Below, one piece after another: positions 18,529-27,263 of a DNA stretch of 43,267 bases. This DNA is from Clostridia bacterium (GTDB lineage: Bacteria > Bacillota_A > Clostridia > Christensenellales > Aristaeellaceae). The stretch's first letter is position 1, and each line of letters begins with the position of its first letter. Under the pieces are notes generated by a model that did no database searches, was not told the origin of the DNA, and was given only the letters and a program-made list of their open reading frames with translations. The stretch is from the NCBI GenBank assembly GCA_017464225.1, contig JAFUDW010000097.1, positions 1-43,267 on the forward strand, read 5' to 3'. Position numbers and translations under genes: made by a program.

Positions 18529-19926
18529 TTATCTGGGTGTATCGCCGTGTTTCTGCATCTGCTCGTTCAGCAGGTTGATATTGCCGCAGCCCATGGTCAG
18601 CACCAAATCGTCGGGCTGCCAATGGGCGCGAAGATATGCTTCCGTATCCTCAAAAGTGGGCGTCAGCACGGCGTCAACGCCATGGGCGCGCATGCCGTCC
18701 ACCAGCATCTGGCTGTTGATATCGCCGGGATCGGTCTCCCGGGCGGCAAATATATCGGTCACCAGCGTAAAATCGGCAGCCTCGGTGCAGGTCAGATAAT
18801 CCTGAAACAGCGTTTTGACCCGGCTGTAGGTATGGGGTTGCATCACCGCCCATACGCGGTTGGCCTGCTGCTGGCAGGCTACGCTGATGGCTCCCCGCAT
18901 TTCGGTGGGATTATGGCCGTAATCATGGTACATATGCACGCCGTCGATATCGCCGGTATGCTCAAACCGCCTGTGCGCTCCGGCAAAACGATTCAGCGAA
19001 GCGGCAGCCTCGGTCATATCGGCTCCCAGGGCATGAACGGCGGCCAGGGCGGCCAGGGCGTTCACGATGTTGAACCGGCCTGCGACGCCCAGCTTTACAT
19101 GGCAGAGCTTTTGCTCCCGATATAAAACGTCAAAGTCCGGCCTGCCCAGATCGCCGATCGTCACGTTTTCGGCGCGCCAGTCGCAATCCGCTCCAAAGCC
19201 AAAGGTTTCATGGCGGCGCTGGAGCCTGGCCAGCAGGCGCACGACCCGCTGATCGTCGCCGCATCCCAGCGCCAGACCGGATTCGGGCAACAGCGAACAG
19301 AAATTGAAAAAGGCCTCCTCAATATGCTGGATGTCCTTGTAATAATCCAGATGATCCTCTTCGATATTGAGCACCACGGCCACGGTGGGACGCATATGCA
19401 AAAAACTGCCCGCGTACTCGCAGGCCTCGGCCACGAACACCCGCTCCGAGCCGATGCGCGTGCCGCCACCCAGGGCGTCCAACCTGCCGCCGATATGCAC
19501 CGCCGGGTCCAGACCACAGTCCAGCAGCATCTGGCCGATCATGGAGGAGGTGGTGGTTTTGCCATGGGTACCGCTGACGCATACAGCATCCCGGTGCCCC
19601 TCCATCAGCTGACCCAGCAGCGCCGCCCGCTCGATCTGCGGGATATCGTGGGCAAAAGCCCAGGCGCGCTCCGGATTATCAGGATGGATGGCCGCCGAAT
19701 ACACCAGCACGTCGGCATCCTGCACGTTGCGGGCGTCATGGCCGATGAACACCTGTACGCCCTGTGCCTCCAGCCGTTCCACGGCATGGCTGTGGGCGTT
19801 GTCAGAGCCGGTGATATGGTAGCCCTGCTTCAAAAGCATCTCGGCCAGGCCGCTCATGCTGCTGCCGCCAATGCCGATCATATGCACATGCTTGTCCTTG
19901 AAATCACGAATATGCGGTATCGTCAT
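18529..19926 (-). CDS. murC: UDP-N-acetylmuramate--L-alanine ligase
   Basis: Adds the first amino acid of the peptidoglycan stem peptide to UDP-MurNAc, in the cytoplasm. 465 residues, full length. The N-terminal UDP-binding domain starts HVHMIGIGGSSMSGLAEMLL; the ATP loop is SGTHGKTTTSSMIG; the central motif NIEEDHLDYY and the C-terminal YHDYGHNPTEM (Mur ligase H-D) are visible. ATG with GGAGAGAAGG upstream. It lies 80 bases after pgm, across a perfect 12-bp hairpin, and 17 bases before the GH65 gene. Confidence 0.96.
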   Translation of the reverse strand: MTIPHIRDFKDKHVHMIGIGGSSMSGLAEMLLKQGYHITGSDNAHSHAVERLEAQGVQVFIGHDARNVQDADVLVYSAAIHPDNPERAWAFAHDIPQIERAALLGQLMEGHRDAVCVSGTHGKTTTSSMIGQMLLDCGLDPAVHIGGRLDALGGGTRIGSERVFVAEACEYAGSFLHMRPTVAVVLNIEEDHLDYYKDIQHIEEAFFNFCSLLPESGLALGCGDDQRVVRLLARLQRRHETFGFGADCDWRAENVTIGDLGRPDFDVLYREQKLCHVKLGVAGRFNIVNALAALAAVHALGADMTEAAASLNRFAGAHRRFEHTGDIDGVHMYHDYGHNPTEMRGAISVACQQQANRVWAVMQPHTYSRVKTLFQDYLTCTEAADFTLVTDIFAARETDPGDINSQMLVDGMRAHGVDAVLTPTFEDTEAYLRAHWQPDDLVLTMGCGNINLLNEQMQKHGDTPR

Positions 19927-19956
19927 AACCTTCTCTCCCCAAAGCGATAGATAATG

Positions 19957-19989
19957 CGCGCCAGGGAAAACGTTTGGTTCCCTGGCGCG
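19957..19989. terminator. Hairpin between pgm and murC
   Basis: Perfect 12-bp stem CGCGCCAGGGAA (19957-19968) with 19978-19989 and a nine-base loop. There is no T-run on either strand, so it may be an mRNA-processing or partial-termination structure rather than a full terminator. Confidence 0.5.
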
Positions 19990-20006
19990 GATAATACACG
20001 ATCGGT

Positions 20007-21518
20007 TTACCGGCCCACAAACTCCCTGAGGGGCGCCAGATCGATATTTTCGGTATTTTCAAGCACGTCCAGCAGCTTGCTAAGCATGGTGCGCAGCCCG
20101 CCCTCCACGTCGCTTTCGGCGTTGAGCGGCAGCACGGGATCATGTACCGACAGGCGCAGCAGGAACCAGCCGTTGTCCAGCCCATCCTCCAGATCAAAAT
20201 TGATGCGCACGCCCTCCCGGTTGTCGGGAGCGATATGCCAGCCCTCGGCAAAGGTGGTGTGATCCATCACCTTTTCAATGGCGACGCGCCCGGCTTCGCG
20301 GAAATCCTCCGCCAATATCTTCAGGCGAAGTTCCACGCTTTCCACCGGCTCGCGCAGGCCGTCCAGCAGGTCGCTCAGCTCCTTGCCCTCCTGCTTGAGA
20401 CGCATCGCCTCCACCAGCAGTACGGTGGTCAGATACATACCGTCGTCCAGCCAATGATTTTCCCTGAGCGCGGCATGGCCGCTGGTTTCAATGGCCAGCG
20501 GACAGTCAATGCCCGCTTCATTCAGGCGGATGGCCTCGTCGATCACGTTGCGGTAACCGCGCTTGAAGCGGTAATGCACGCCTCCCCATTCGGCGATAAA
20601 CTGGGCCAGGCCGGAGGAGGTGACCGAATCGGTCACGATGGTGGCCCCGGGCGTTTTGTCCAACAGGATAGCGCTGATCAGAGCAATGAGCCGATTGCGG
20701 TTGATCTCCCGGCCCTCCCTGTCCACGATGGCGGCGCGGTCGCAGTCGGTGTCGAAAATCAGGCCCAGATCGGCTCCGGCCCGCAGCACAGCCTTGCTCA
20801 CCGAATCCATGGCCTCGGGATTTTCGGGATTGGGGATATGGTTGGGGAAACGCCCGTCGGGCTCCAGGAACTGGCTGCCCTCCGTCCAAGCGCCCAGCTC
20901 GCGCAGCATTTCCTCATAAAAGCCGCCAGCGCCGTTGCCGGCGTCCACCACCACGTGCAGGCCCAGCAGCGGGCACGCCACGTCGGTATCGAGGCCGCGG
21001 CGCACGCGATCCATCAGCTGCCGCTTGTAAACGGGCAAAAATTCCCGCTTTTCAATGGGTTTATGGGGCTTCGCCACCGGCGCGGTGCTCTGGGCAATGG
21101 ACAGAATCATGCTGAGCTCCGTCCCGTTGATGCCGCCCGTGGGCAGGAAAAACTTGAGTCCGTTGCGGTCGGACGGATGATGAGACGCCGTCACCATCAC
21201 AGAGGCGTCGGCCTCAAAGCCTTCGGTGAGCAGGCTCATGTACATGGCGGGCGTGGTGCACATGCCAAAATCCCACACCTGCGCGCCGCAGCGGGCCATG
21301 CCCTCGGCGCAGGCCGCCAGGATCTCAGGGCCTGTGATGCGGCTGTCCCGGCCGATGGCCACGGTGAGCTGCTCGGGATGCTTGCCGGTTTTTTCGCTGA
21401 GCCAGGTGATAAAGGCTCCGCCGATGCACAGCGCCACTTCATTGGTAAGCACGGCCTTTTCGCCCATGGCGCAGCCGCGCACGTCCGTTCCGCTCTTCAG
21501 CGACTGATAATTGATCAT
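20007..21518 (-). CDS. Alpha-D-phosphohexomutase (phosphoglucomutase/phosphomannomutase)
   Basis: Interconverts hexose 1-phosphate and 6-phosphate. 503 residues. The phosphoserine loop is VTASHHPSDRNGLKF (Ser112; usual TASHNP has His in place of Asn here), the metal loop is DTDCDRAAIVD, the sugar-specificity loop is ETSGHAAL, and a C-terminal phosphate-binding RINFDLEDG segment follows. The gene starts at an ATG that overlaps the stop of the DUF2461 gene (ATGA). This enzyme class handles alpha-1-phosphates; the beta-glucose 1-phosphate made by the nearby GH65 enzyme would need a separate beta-phosphoglucomutase. Confidence 0.93.
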   Translation of the reverse strand: MINYQSLKSGTDVRGCAMGEKAVLTNEVALCIGGAFITWLSEKTGKHPEQLTVAIGRDSRITGPEILAACAEGMARCGAQVWDFGMCTTPAMYMSLLTEGFEADASVMVTASHHPSDRNGLKFFLPTGGINGTELSMILSIAQSTAPVAKPHKPIEKREFLPVYKRQLMDRVRRGLDTDVACPLLGLHVVVDAGNGAGGFYEEMLRELGAWTEGSQFLEPDGRFPNHIPNPENPEAMDSVSKAVLRAGADLGLIFDTDCDRAAIVDREGREINRNRLIALISAILLDKTPGATIVTDSVTSSGLAQFIAEWGGVHYRFKRGYRNVIDEAIRLNEAGIDCPLAIETSGHAALRENHWLDDGMYLTTVLLVEAMRLKQEGKELSDLLDGLREPVESVELRLKILAEDFREAGRVAIEKVMDHTTFAEGWHIAPDNREGVRINFDLEDGLDNGWFLLRLSVHDPVLPLNAESDVEGGLRTMLSKLLDVLENTENIDLAPLREFVGR

Positions 21519-22201
21519 ACGTTCTCCCCTTCAATCTCGTTCAGTCCGCGCAGCAGCCGCCATACGGGCTTGATCGCCCTGAAATCGGCGGCCACGCGCT
21601 CCACAATTCCCGCGTCAAAGATCCAGGCGGGATCGATCCCCTGTTTTTCAAAATACAGCGACCGCGCCGGGTACAGACTTTTGAGCATCTCAGGCACCTG
21701 GGGAGGCGGCTGCAGGTTCTTTTTCCATACCTGGCCGCCCTGAACAAAGCCGTTTTCCCAGGCGGTGCGCATGGCAGCCATGACCTCCTGGGGCTTTGCC
21801 TGGATCCGGCGGCGCAGGCTGTCAAACAGCGCCTGATTTTCGCCCCATACTCCCAGGCCCCAGCCGACCTCCTCCAGCCTGATCTCAAACCAGTAAAACG
21901 GCGCGCCGTCCTTGTCCCGGGCGGCCTCGCGGAAGGCCACCCAATGGTGATCCCGATAGGGCGATTTATCCTTGGTGAACCGGGTATCGCGGTTGATGCG
22001 GCTCAGGCACTTATGGGGCCGCACCTCCATATCCCCATCGATCTCCAGCATGGTGGGCGCCAGGGCTTCTATAAAAGCGTAAAACGGGTCGCGCACCTTT
22101 TGATAATACTCTTTCCGGTGAGCGTCCATAAAGCTTTTGTCGTTATTGAATCTGATATCGGCGTAAAATGAAAGCAGATCGTTATTGAATCCCGGAAACA
22201 T
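21515..22201 (-). CDS. DUF2461 family protein
   Basis: 228-residue protein of a widespread family with no established biochemical function. It begins MFPGFNNDLLSFYADIRFNN, then FYAFIEALAPTMLEID, RINRDTRFTKDKSPYRDHHW, the most conserved part of DUF2461, and a C-terminal DAGIVERVAADFRAIKPVWRLL. The ATG at 22201 has GGAGGA close upstream; an overlapping ATG four bases earlier is in a frame that stops at once. First gene of a minus-strand unit with pgm, murC and the GH65 gene, with its own promoter. Confidence 0.87.
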   Translation of the reverse strand: MFPGFNNDLLSFYADIRFNNDKSFMDAHRKEYYQKVRDPFYAFIEALAPTMLEIDGDMEVRPHKCLSRINRDTRFTKDKSPYRDHHWVAFREAARDKDGAPFYWFEIRLEEVGWGLGVWGENQALFDSLRRRIQAKPQEVMAAMRTAWENGFVQGGQVWKKNLQPPPQVPEMLKSLYPARSLYFEKQGIDPAWIFDAGIVERVAADFRAIKPVWRLLRGLNEIEGENV

Positions 22202-22234
22202 ACATTCCTCCGTTCCTCTTCTGAACCAAAATAA

Positions 22235-22263
22235 ATTATACCCCATACCCGCCATTTTTTCAA
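22235..22263 (-). promoter_or_regulatory. Promoter of the DUF2461-pgm unit
   Basis: Minus strand TTGAAA (22258-22263), 17-bp spacer, TATAAT (22235-22240). It is divergent from the pepF promoter 60 bases away. Confidence 0.75.
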
Positions 22264-22325
22264 GCCCGGGGCCTCCGATCCGCGCATATTCGTCCGCATC
22301 TTTGCCTTTCCGCGCAGGTTCGCGC

Positions 22326-22354
22326 TTGACAGCATGGCCCGCGCGTGCTACATT
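22326..22354 (+). promoter_or_regulatory. Promoter of pepF with an inverted repeat over the -10
   Basis: TTGACA (22326-22331), 17-bp spacer, TACATT (22349-22354). The -10 lies in the left half of an inverted repeat GCTACA...TGTAGC (22347-22365), which could be an operator or a hairpin at the 5' end of the mRNA. Confidence 0.7.
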
Positions 22355-22390
22355 TCCTGTGTAGCGAAATTTCTGAACGGAGGAAACACC

Positions 22391-24175
22391 ATGCAACAGC
22401 CCAAGGCACGCAAGGAAATGGACGCCCGCTGGACGTGGGATTTAAACGATATCATCAACGGCGCGGAGGCGTTTGACGCCCTGTACGCCCAGACCGAAAA
22501 GGACATAGACGCCTGGCAGAAATGCCAGGGCAAGGTGGCGGAGAATCCCCGGGCGGCCATCCGCGGATACTTTGCCATTGACCGCGCGGTGGAGCGCATG
22601 TTCACCTACGCCCGCATGCGGCAGGATGAAGACGGCGGCGATACGGCGGCGCAGACGCTGCTGGCCCGTATCCAGAGCCTGGCCACCCGGGCTTCCAGCG
22701 CTTCCGCCTTTTTGCGGCCGGAGCTGCTCTCCCTGCCGGCGCAGATGCTGGAAGAACTGAAAAACGACGCTGATTTCAGCGAATACAGCATGTTCATGGA
22801 AAACCTGCTGCGCGATCAGCCCCATACCCTGCCCGCGGAGCAGGAAAAGCTGCTGGCTCAGCTGGGCGAGATCATGCAGGCCCCCGACGATATTTATACC
22901 ATGCTCAGCGACGTTGATCGCCCGCTGCCCCAGGTGACCGATGAAAAGGGCCAGGATGCCAGCCTGAGTTCCACGGTATACATGCGCATGCTGCGCAGCC
23001 GGAACCGGGAGGCCCGCAAAACGGCCTATGAAACCGAAATGAACGCCTACGGGACCTACCGCCAGACCTTTGCCGCCACCTATCGCTACAATGTAAAGGC
23101 CGACGTCGCCAGCGCCCGCGTGCGGGGCTTCGGAAGCGCCATCGAGGCGTCGCTGCATCCCGATCGGGTGCCTGTGGCGGTATATGACAACCTGGTGGAA
23201 AGCGTGGAAGCGGCGCTGCCCGCCATGAACAAATACCTGTCGCTGCGCAAAAAGCAGCTCAATGTAGACGAACTGCATCTGTACGATCTGTACGTGCCCA
23301 TCGTAAGCGATTACGATATGCCCCTGACCTACCCGGAAGCCTTTGAACTGGTCAAGAAAGGTCTTTCACCTTTGGGCAGCCATTACAGGGAGCTGCTGGA
23401 CGAGGCGTACAGCGGTCGGTGGATCGACGTATACGAAAACAAGGGCAAGCATACCGGCGCGTACAGCTGGGGCGTATACGACAGCCATCCCTACGTGCTG
23501 CTGAACCATACCGACGATCTGAGCGGCGCCATGACGCTGGCCCATGAACTGGGCCACGCCATGCACACCTGGCACAGCAACAAGAATCAGCCCTACGCCA
23601 AGGCGGGCTACAGCCTGTTTGTGGCCGAGGTAGCCAGCACCTGCAATGAAATGCTGCTGATGCGTTACCTGCTGGACGCCTTCAAGGAGGATAAAAAGGC
23701 CAGCGCCTTCCTGCTGAACCAGCTGCTGGAGGAATTCCGGGGCACGGTATTCCGCCAGACCATGTTCGCCGCCTTTGAGCGCGAAGCCCATCGCATGGAG
23801 GAAGCCGGCATCCCGCTGACCGCCGAATCGCTGGGCGAAGTGCATTACCGTTTGAACGAAAAATACTACGGCGGCGGCTGCGCCATCGACGACTGCGTAC
23901 GCTATGAGTGGATGCGCATCCCCCATTTCTACAGCAGCTTCTACGTGTATAAATATGCCACCAGCTTTTCGGCGGCGGTATACCTTTCCCACCGCATCCT
24001 GACCGAGGGACAGCCCGCCGTGGACGACTATATGAAATTCCTGAGCGCAGGCGGCAGCGTACCGCCCATCGACGCGCTGAAGCTGGCCGGCGTAGATATG
24101 GCCGATCCCGCCACCGTACGGGACGCCCTGAAGGTCTTTGCCGAAACCGTGGATCAGCTGGAGGCGCTGCTCTGA
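22391..24175 (+). CDS. pepF: Oligoendopeptidase F
   Basis: Cytoplasmic zinc endopeptidase of family M3B that hydrolyses peptides of about 7 to 17 residues. 594 residues, the standard PepF size. HELGH is at residues 385-389 (TLAHELGHAMHTWHS), with the third ligand in FVAEVASTCNEMLLM. The N-terminal half (MDARWTWDLNDII) and the C-terminal FSSFYVYKYATSFSAA-like stretch HFYSSFYVYKYATSFS are characteristic. The ATG at 22391 has GGAGGAAA upstream. The stop overlaps the next start (TGATG). Confidence 0.96.
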   Translation: MQQPKARKEMDARWTWDLNDIINGAEAFDALYAQTEKDIDAWQKCQGKVAENPRAAIRGYFAIDRAVERMFTYARMRQDEDGGDTAAQTLLARIQSLATRASSASAFLRPELLSLPAQMLEELKNDADFSEYSMFMENLLRDQPHTLPAEQEKLLAQLGEIMQAPDDIYTMLSDVDRPLPQVTDEKGQDASLSSTVYMRMLRSRNREARKTAYETEMNAYGTYRQTFAATYRYNVKADVASARVRGFGSAIEASLHPDRVPVAVYDNLVESVEAALPAMNKYLSLRKKQLNVDELHLYDLYVPIVSDYDMPLTYPEAFELVKKGLSPLGSHYRELLDEAYSGRWIDVYENKGKHTGAYSWGVYDSHPYVLLNHTDDLSGAMTLAHELGHAMHTWHSNKNQPYAKAGYSLFVAEVASTCNEMLLMRYLLDAFKEDKKASAFLLNQLLEEFRGTVFRQTMFAAFEREAHRMEEAGIPLTAESLGEVHYRLNEKYYGGGCAIDDCVRYEWMRIPHFYSSFYVYKYATSFSAAVYLSHRILTEGQPAVDDYMKFLSAGGSVPPIDALKLAGVDMADPATVRDALKVFAETVDQLEALL

Positions 24176-24522
24176 TGGCCGCGCAGATGCTGGGGCTGGA
24201 CGCCGCGGACTGCGCCGCCTGGGCCGCGCAGCGATTGGACTGGAAGCGCTGCGGGGGGCTAAAGCTTCAGGCGGACGCCCTCTGCGCCGCGCTGGTGCAG
24301 GCGCATGTCGATTATCTGCACGCCTGCGGCGCGCTGGACGGCGATGGCGACACCGGCGAGGGCGAATATGACGAGGACGAAGCGGTGGAATTCCTGTTGG
24401 ACGCGCTGCTGCGCAGTTTTCCGGCGGACGACCGCCGCGCCGGGCTGTACTGCGCGCTGATCGACGCGTTCCTGCCCTTATTTGACGATTACCTGCTGGC
24501 ACATGGACTGCTCAGCTTATAA
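24175..24522 (+). CDS. Uncharacterised 115-residue acidic protein
   Basis: I do not recognise the family. The protein is Ala/Leu-rich and mostly helical by composition, with an acidic central segment (LDGDGDTGEGEYDEDEAVE, residues 54-72) that divides two halves. No signal peptide or membrane segment. Its ATG shares a base with the pepF stop (TGATG at 24173-24177), so it is co-translated with pepF, and it is followed 12 bases later by another small gene. Confidence 0.7.
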   Translation: MAAQMLGLDAADCAAWAAQRLDWKRCGGLKLQADALCAALVQAHVDYLHACGALDGDGDTGEGEYDEDEAVEFLLDALLRSFPADDRRAGLYCALIDAFLPLFDDYLLAHGLLSL

Positions 24523-24534
24523 GTTGGAGGCAAC

Positions 24535-25029
24535 ATGCAGTATCCGATACCCGACCATCTGAAACCCTGTTTTGTCCCCACCGGGGAAGACAACAGCGAA
24601 TTGCGCGTTACCGGGGCGCTGCGCTGCAAATGCGGCGGCGCGCTGTTCACGCCCTATACCAATGAGGCGGGCACCATTGCCGCCGCCAAATGCCGCAAAT
24701 GCGGCGCTAAGATCCTGCTGCTCCACGCGGGCCGCCACGGCTGGGACGGCTTTGTGGCCAAGGCCGATTACCTGTACGATCTTCCCACCAAAATGCACGC
24801 CCTGGAAACCTGCCCAGCCTGCCAGGCGCACACGCCGCTGGGCGTCAAAATGACCATTACCTCCTACGGCAAGGAGGATTTTATCCGGGACAGCGAGCTG
24901 AGCGACGAGGATGGCAAACCGCTGCGCGAGGAGGACTGGGTAAACGCTTTTTCCTCCTTCCGCATGGATGTGGTTTGCCCGGAATGCGCCGAAACCACCG
25001 AAAGCATCATCGATATAGAGACGGCATAA
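24535..25029 (+). CDS. Uncharacterised protein with zinc-ribbon cysteine pairs
   Basis: 164 residues, family not recognised. Four cysteine pairs are visible: CKCG near residue 31, CRKCG near 54, CPAC near 90 and CPEC near 151. They suggest two zinc ribbons, one made by the first two pairs and one by the distant last two. The intervening part is acidic (SDEDGKPLREEDW). AAGTTGGAGG lies seven bases before the ATG. Third gene of the pepF unit, which ends at the terminator at 25034. Confidence 0.75.
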   Translation: MQYPIPDHLKPCFVPTGEDNSELRVTGALRCKCGGALFTPYTNEAGTIAAAKCRKCGAKILLLHAGRHGWDGFVAKADYLYDLPTKMHALETCPACQAHTPLGVKMTITSYGKEDFIRDSELSDEDGKPLREEDWVNAFSSFRMDVVCPECAETTESIIDIETA

Positions 25030-25033
25030 AAGT

Positions 25034-25078
25034 ATCCCCTTTCGCGCAGGCTAACAGCGTGAAAGGGGATGTTTTTTT
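25034..25078 (+). terminator. Terminator of the pepF unit, overlapping the next gene's RBS
   Basis: Stem ATCCCCTTTC (25034-25043) with GAAAGGGGAT (25061-25070), perfect 10 bp, with a smaller GCGC/GCGT helix inside the loop, then GTTTTTTT. The AAGGGG of the 3' arm is also the only ribosome binding site for the GTG at 25079. Confidence 0.88.
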
Positions 25079-25513
25079 GTGAATGACCAGGATACCGTAC
25101 GTCTGCTGCGGGAATGCGACGCCGGCGCCAAGATGGGCGTCGCCTCCATCGACGGCGTGATCGAAAGCGTAAAGAATGAAGAACTGCACAGCCTGCTGCA
25201 AAACAGCAAGCAGCGGCACGAGCAGCTGGGCGACCAAACGGCGCGGCTGCTTTCCGGACTGAACGGCGAGGGCAAGGAGCCCAGCGTCATGGCCAAGGGC
25301 ATGTCCGGCATGAAGATCGGCATGAAAATGATGCTGGGCAACCCTGATCAGCAGGCTGCCGATCTGATCACGGACGGCTGCAACATGGGCGTCAAATCGC
25401 TGTGCAAATACCTGAACCAATATCCTGCCGCCCGTCAGGACGCCAAGGATATCGCCAACCGGCTGATCGGCGAAGAGGAACATCTGGCCCATACGATGCG
25501 GCCCTTCCTTTAA
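25079..25513 (+). CDS. Ferritin-like four-helix protein (DUF2383-like)
   Basis: 144 residues with the helical pattern of small ferritin-like proteins found in many Clostridia: VRLLRECDAGAKMGVASIDGV, LLQNSKQRHEQLGDQ, MAKGMSGMKIGMKMMLG, ADLITDGCNMGVKSLCKYL and LIGEEEHLAHTM. Conserved Glu/His residues (ECDAG, KQRHEQLG, GEEEH) could bind metal, but a diiron site is not certain. The start is GTG right after the upstream terminator T-run; no other in-frame start exists before codon 19. Function unknown; it has its own terminator. Confidence 0.78.
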   Translation: MNDQDTVRLLRECDAGAKMGVASIDGVIESVKNEELHSLLQNSKQRHEQLGDQTARLLSGLNGEGKEPSVMAKGMSGMKIGMKMMLGNPDQQAADLITDGCNMGVKSLCKYLNQYPAARQDAKDIANRLIGEEEHLAHTMRPFL

Positions 25514-25531
25514 AGCTGTTTTTCGATCAAT

Positions 25532-25575
25532 GCGGAGCCGCTGCGCTTATCATAGCACGGCGGCTCCGCGTTTTA
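25532..25575 (+). terminator. Terminator after the ferritin-like gene
   Basis: Perfect 10-bp stem GCGGAGCCGC (25532-25541) with GCGGCTCCGC (25560-25569), loop of 18 bases, then GTTTTATC. Confidence 0.8.
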
Positions 25576-25660
25576 TCATACTCCACTGAACCGCAGGCCT
25601 TGACGATCCCCTTTCCTTTTGTTCCGGTCACGACGCCTGTTCGTCCTTTTCCTTCGACCT

Positions 25661-25689
25661 TTGCAAGCGTCCCCAACTTATGGTATAAT
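25661..25689 (+). promoter_or_regulatory. Promoter of prfA-GNAT-topB-barnase-barstar
   Basis: TTGCAA (25661-25666), 17-bp spacer, TGG-TATAAT (25684-25689). No further promoter is evident before the barstar terminator, so the next five genes appear to be one unit. Confidence 0.75.
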
Positions 25690-25732
25690 CTTTTTGCCGC
25701 CGCGGCCGGGAGCCGCAGGCTGAAAGGTTCGC

Positions 25733-26803
25733 ATGGAAGAAAAATACTGTGAAAAATTTGAATGGATGCGGGAACGCCTGGAGGAGCTATCCGAGGCGGT
25801 GGGACAGCCGGACGTAATGGCCGATATCCCGCGCTGGCAAAAGCTCAACCGGGAACGGGCGCAGCTGGAGCCCGCCGTCATGGCATGGCAGGGATACCGG
25901 CGGCTGTGCACCCAGCTGGAGGAGGCAAAGGAACTGCTGAACGATCCCGATATGGGCGAGATCGCCAAGGAGGAAGCGCGGCAGCTGGCCGAACGCGAGC
26001 GGGAGGAAGCCGAAAAGCTCAAGCTGTTCCTGATCCCCCAGGATCCAAACGATCAGCGCAGCGTCATCCTGGAGGTGCGCGCCGGGGCGGGCGGCGACGA
26101 GGCCAGCCTATTCGCCGCGCTGCTGCTGCGCATGTATATGCGCTATGCCGAGCGCAGGGGCTGGCAAGCGTCGGTCACCAGCGTCAGCGATACCGAGCTG
26201 GGCGGCGTCAAGGAGGCCGTGGTCACCATTGCGGGCCGAGGCGCTTTCAGCCGTCTGAAGTTTGAAAGCGGCGTGCACCGCATCCAGCGCGTGCCCGTGA
26301 CCGAGGCCGGAGGGCGTATCCATACCAGCACCGCCACCGTGGCCGTGCTGCCCGAGGCCGAAGACGTGGAGGTGGATATCCGCCCCGAGGATATCCGCGT
26401 CGATACTTACCGCGCCAGCGGCCACGGCGGCCAGTATATCAACCGCACCGACAGCGCTGTGCGCATCACCCATATGCCCTCGGGGCTGGTGGTGACCTGC
26501 CAGGATGAAAAAAGCCAGCTGAAAAACAAGGAAAAGGCCATGAAGGTGCTGGCCAGCCGTCTTTATGATCTGTACCGCACCCAGGCCGACAGCGCGTATG
26601 CCGAAAACCGCCGCGCCCAGGTGGGCACCGGCGAGCGCAACGAGCGCATCCGCACCTATAATTTTCCCCAGGGTCGGGTGACCGATCACCGCATCGGCCT
26701 GACGCTGTACAAAATAGACGCCATTGTGGACGGCGATCTGGACGAGATCATCGACGCGCTCACGGTGGAGGATCAGGCCGAAAAGCTGAAAGCGCTGGAA
26801 TAA
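25733..26803 (+). CDS. prfA: Peptide chain release factor 1
   Basis: Recognises UAA and UAG in the ribosomal A site and triggers peptide release. 356 residues. The anticodon-like tripeptide PVT ([19 protein letters not shown]) marks RF1 and not RF2, and GGQ is at residues 232-234 ([10 protein letters not shown]). The N-terminal helical domain and C-terminal REKEK-like coiled part are present. ATG with GAAAGG upstream. The usual partner prmC is not adjacent; a GNAT gene follows after one base. Its presence means UAG should be read as stop in this organism, which matters for nth. Confidence 0.96.
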   Translation: MEEKYCEKFEWMRERLEELSEAVGQPDVMADIPRWQKLNRERAQLEPAVMAWQGYRRLCTQLEEAKELLNDPDMGEIAKEEARQLAEREREEAEKLKLFLIPQDPNDQRSVILEVRAGAGGDEASLFAALLLRMYMRYAERRGWQASVTSVSDTELGGVKEAVVTIAGRGAFSRLKFESGVHRIQRVPVTEAGGRIHTSTATVAVLPEAEDVEVDIRPEDIRVDTYRASGHGGQYINRTDSAVRITHMPSGLVVTCQDEKSQLKNKEKAMKVLASRLYDLYRTQADSAYAENRRAQVGTGERNERIRTYNFPQGRVTDHRIGLTLYKIDAIVDGDLDEIIDALTVEDQAEKLKALE

Positions 26804-26804
26804 C

Positions 26805-27263
26805 ATGGAAATAACGATCGTTACCGAAGACAGCGTGCAGACCGCCGGGTATATCCATTCGGCCGCGTGGCAGGCTTCGCACCGCGCCTTTTGTTCCGCG
26901 GAATTTATCGCCCGGCATACGCCCGAGCGGCAGACTGGGTATTTACTGGATAAAATGCGGAAAGGCGCGGCGGTGTACCTGCTGACTGACGGCCAACCCG
27001 TGGGCATTGTATCAGTCACGGAAAACCTGATCGAAGATTTGTACGTTTTGCCGCCATTCCAAAACCGCGGCTACGGAAGCATGCTGCTGAATTTTGCCAT
27101 AGAGCGGTGCGTCGGAACGCCCGTGCTGTGGATCCTGAACAATAACGACGGCGCTCGGAGGCTCTATGAGCGCCGCGGTTTCCGCGCCACAGGCCGCCGC
27201 CATCCGCTGAGCGATACGCTGAGCGAAATTGAATTCATTCTGCAAACAGGAGAACATATATGA
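26805..27263 (+). CDS. GNAT family N-acetyltransferase
   Basis: 152-residue acyl-CoA-dependent acetyltransferase. Motif A is LYVLPPFQNRGYGSMLL (the Q/RxxGxG acetyl-CoA loop), followed by LWILNNNDGARRLYERRGF (motif B, with the common ArrxYer-GF pattern) and FILQTG at the end. Substrate unknown. It starts one base after the prfA stop and its own stop overlaps the topB start (ATGA), so it is tightly coupled on both sides. It is not RimI by sequence, but it stands where a translation-associated modification enzyme might. Confidence 0.88.
   Translation: MEITIVTEDSVQTAGYIHSAAWQASHRAFCSAEFIARHTPERQTGYLLDKMRKGAAVYLLTDGQPVGIVSVTENLIEDLYVLPPFQNRGYGSMLLNFAIERCVGTPVLWILNNNDGARRLYERRGFRATGRRHPLSDTLSEIEFILQTGEHI

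Noticed and set aside
16349..18799. 816-codon open frame opposite the GH65 gene, and similar ones opposite amt (38759-40669) and topB (27164-29242)
   Set aside because: All are mirror frames of strongly conserved genes, with no recognisable domains and unlikely composition.
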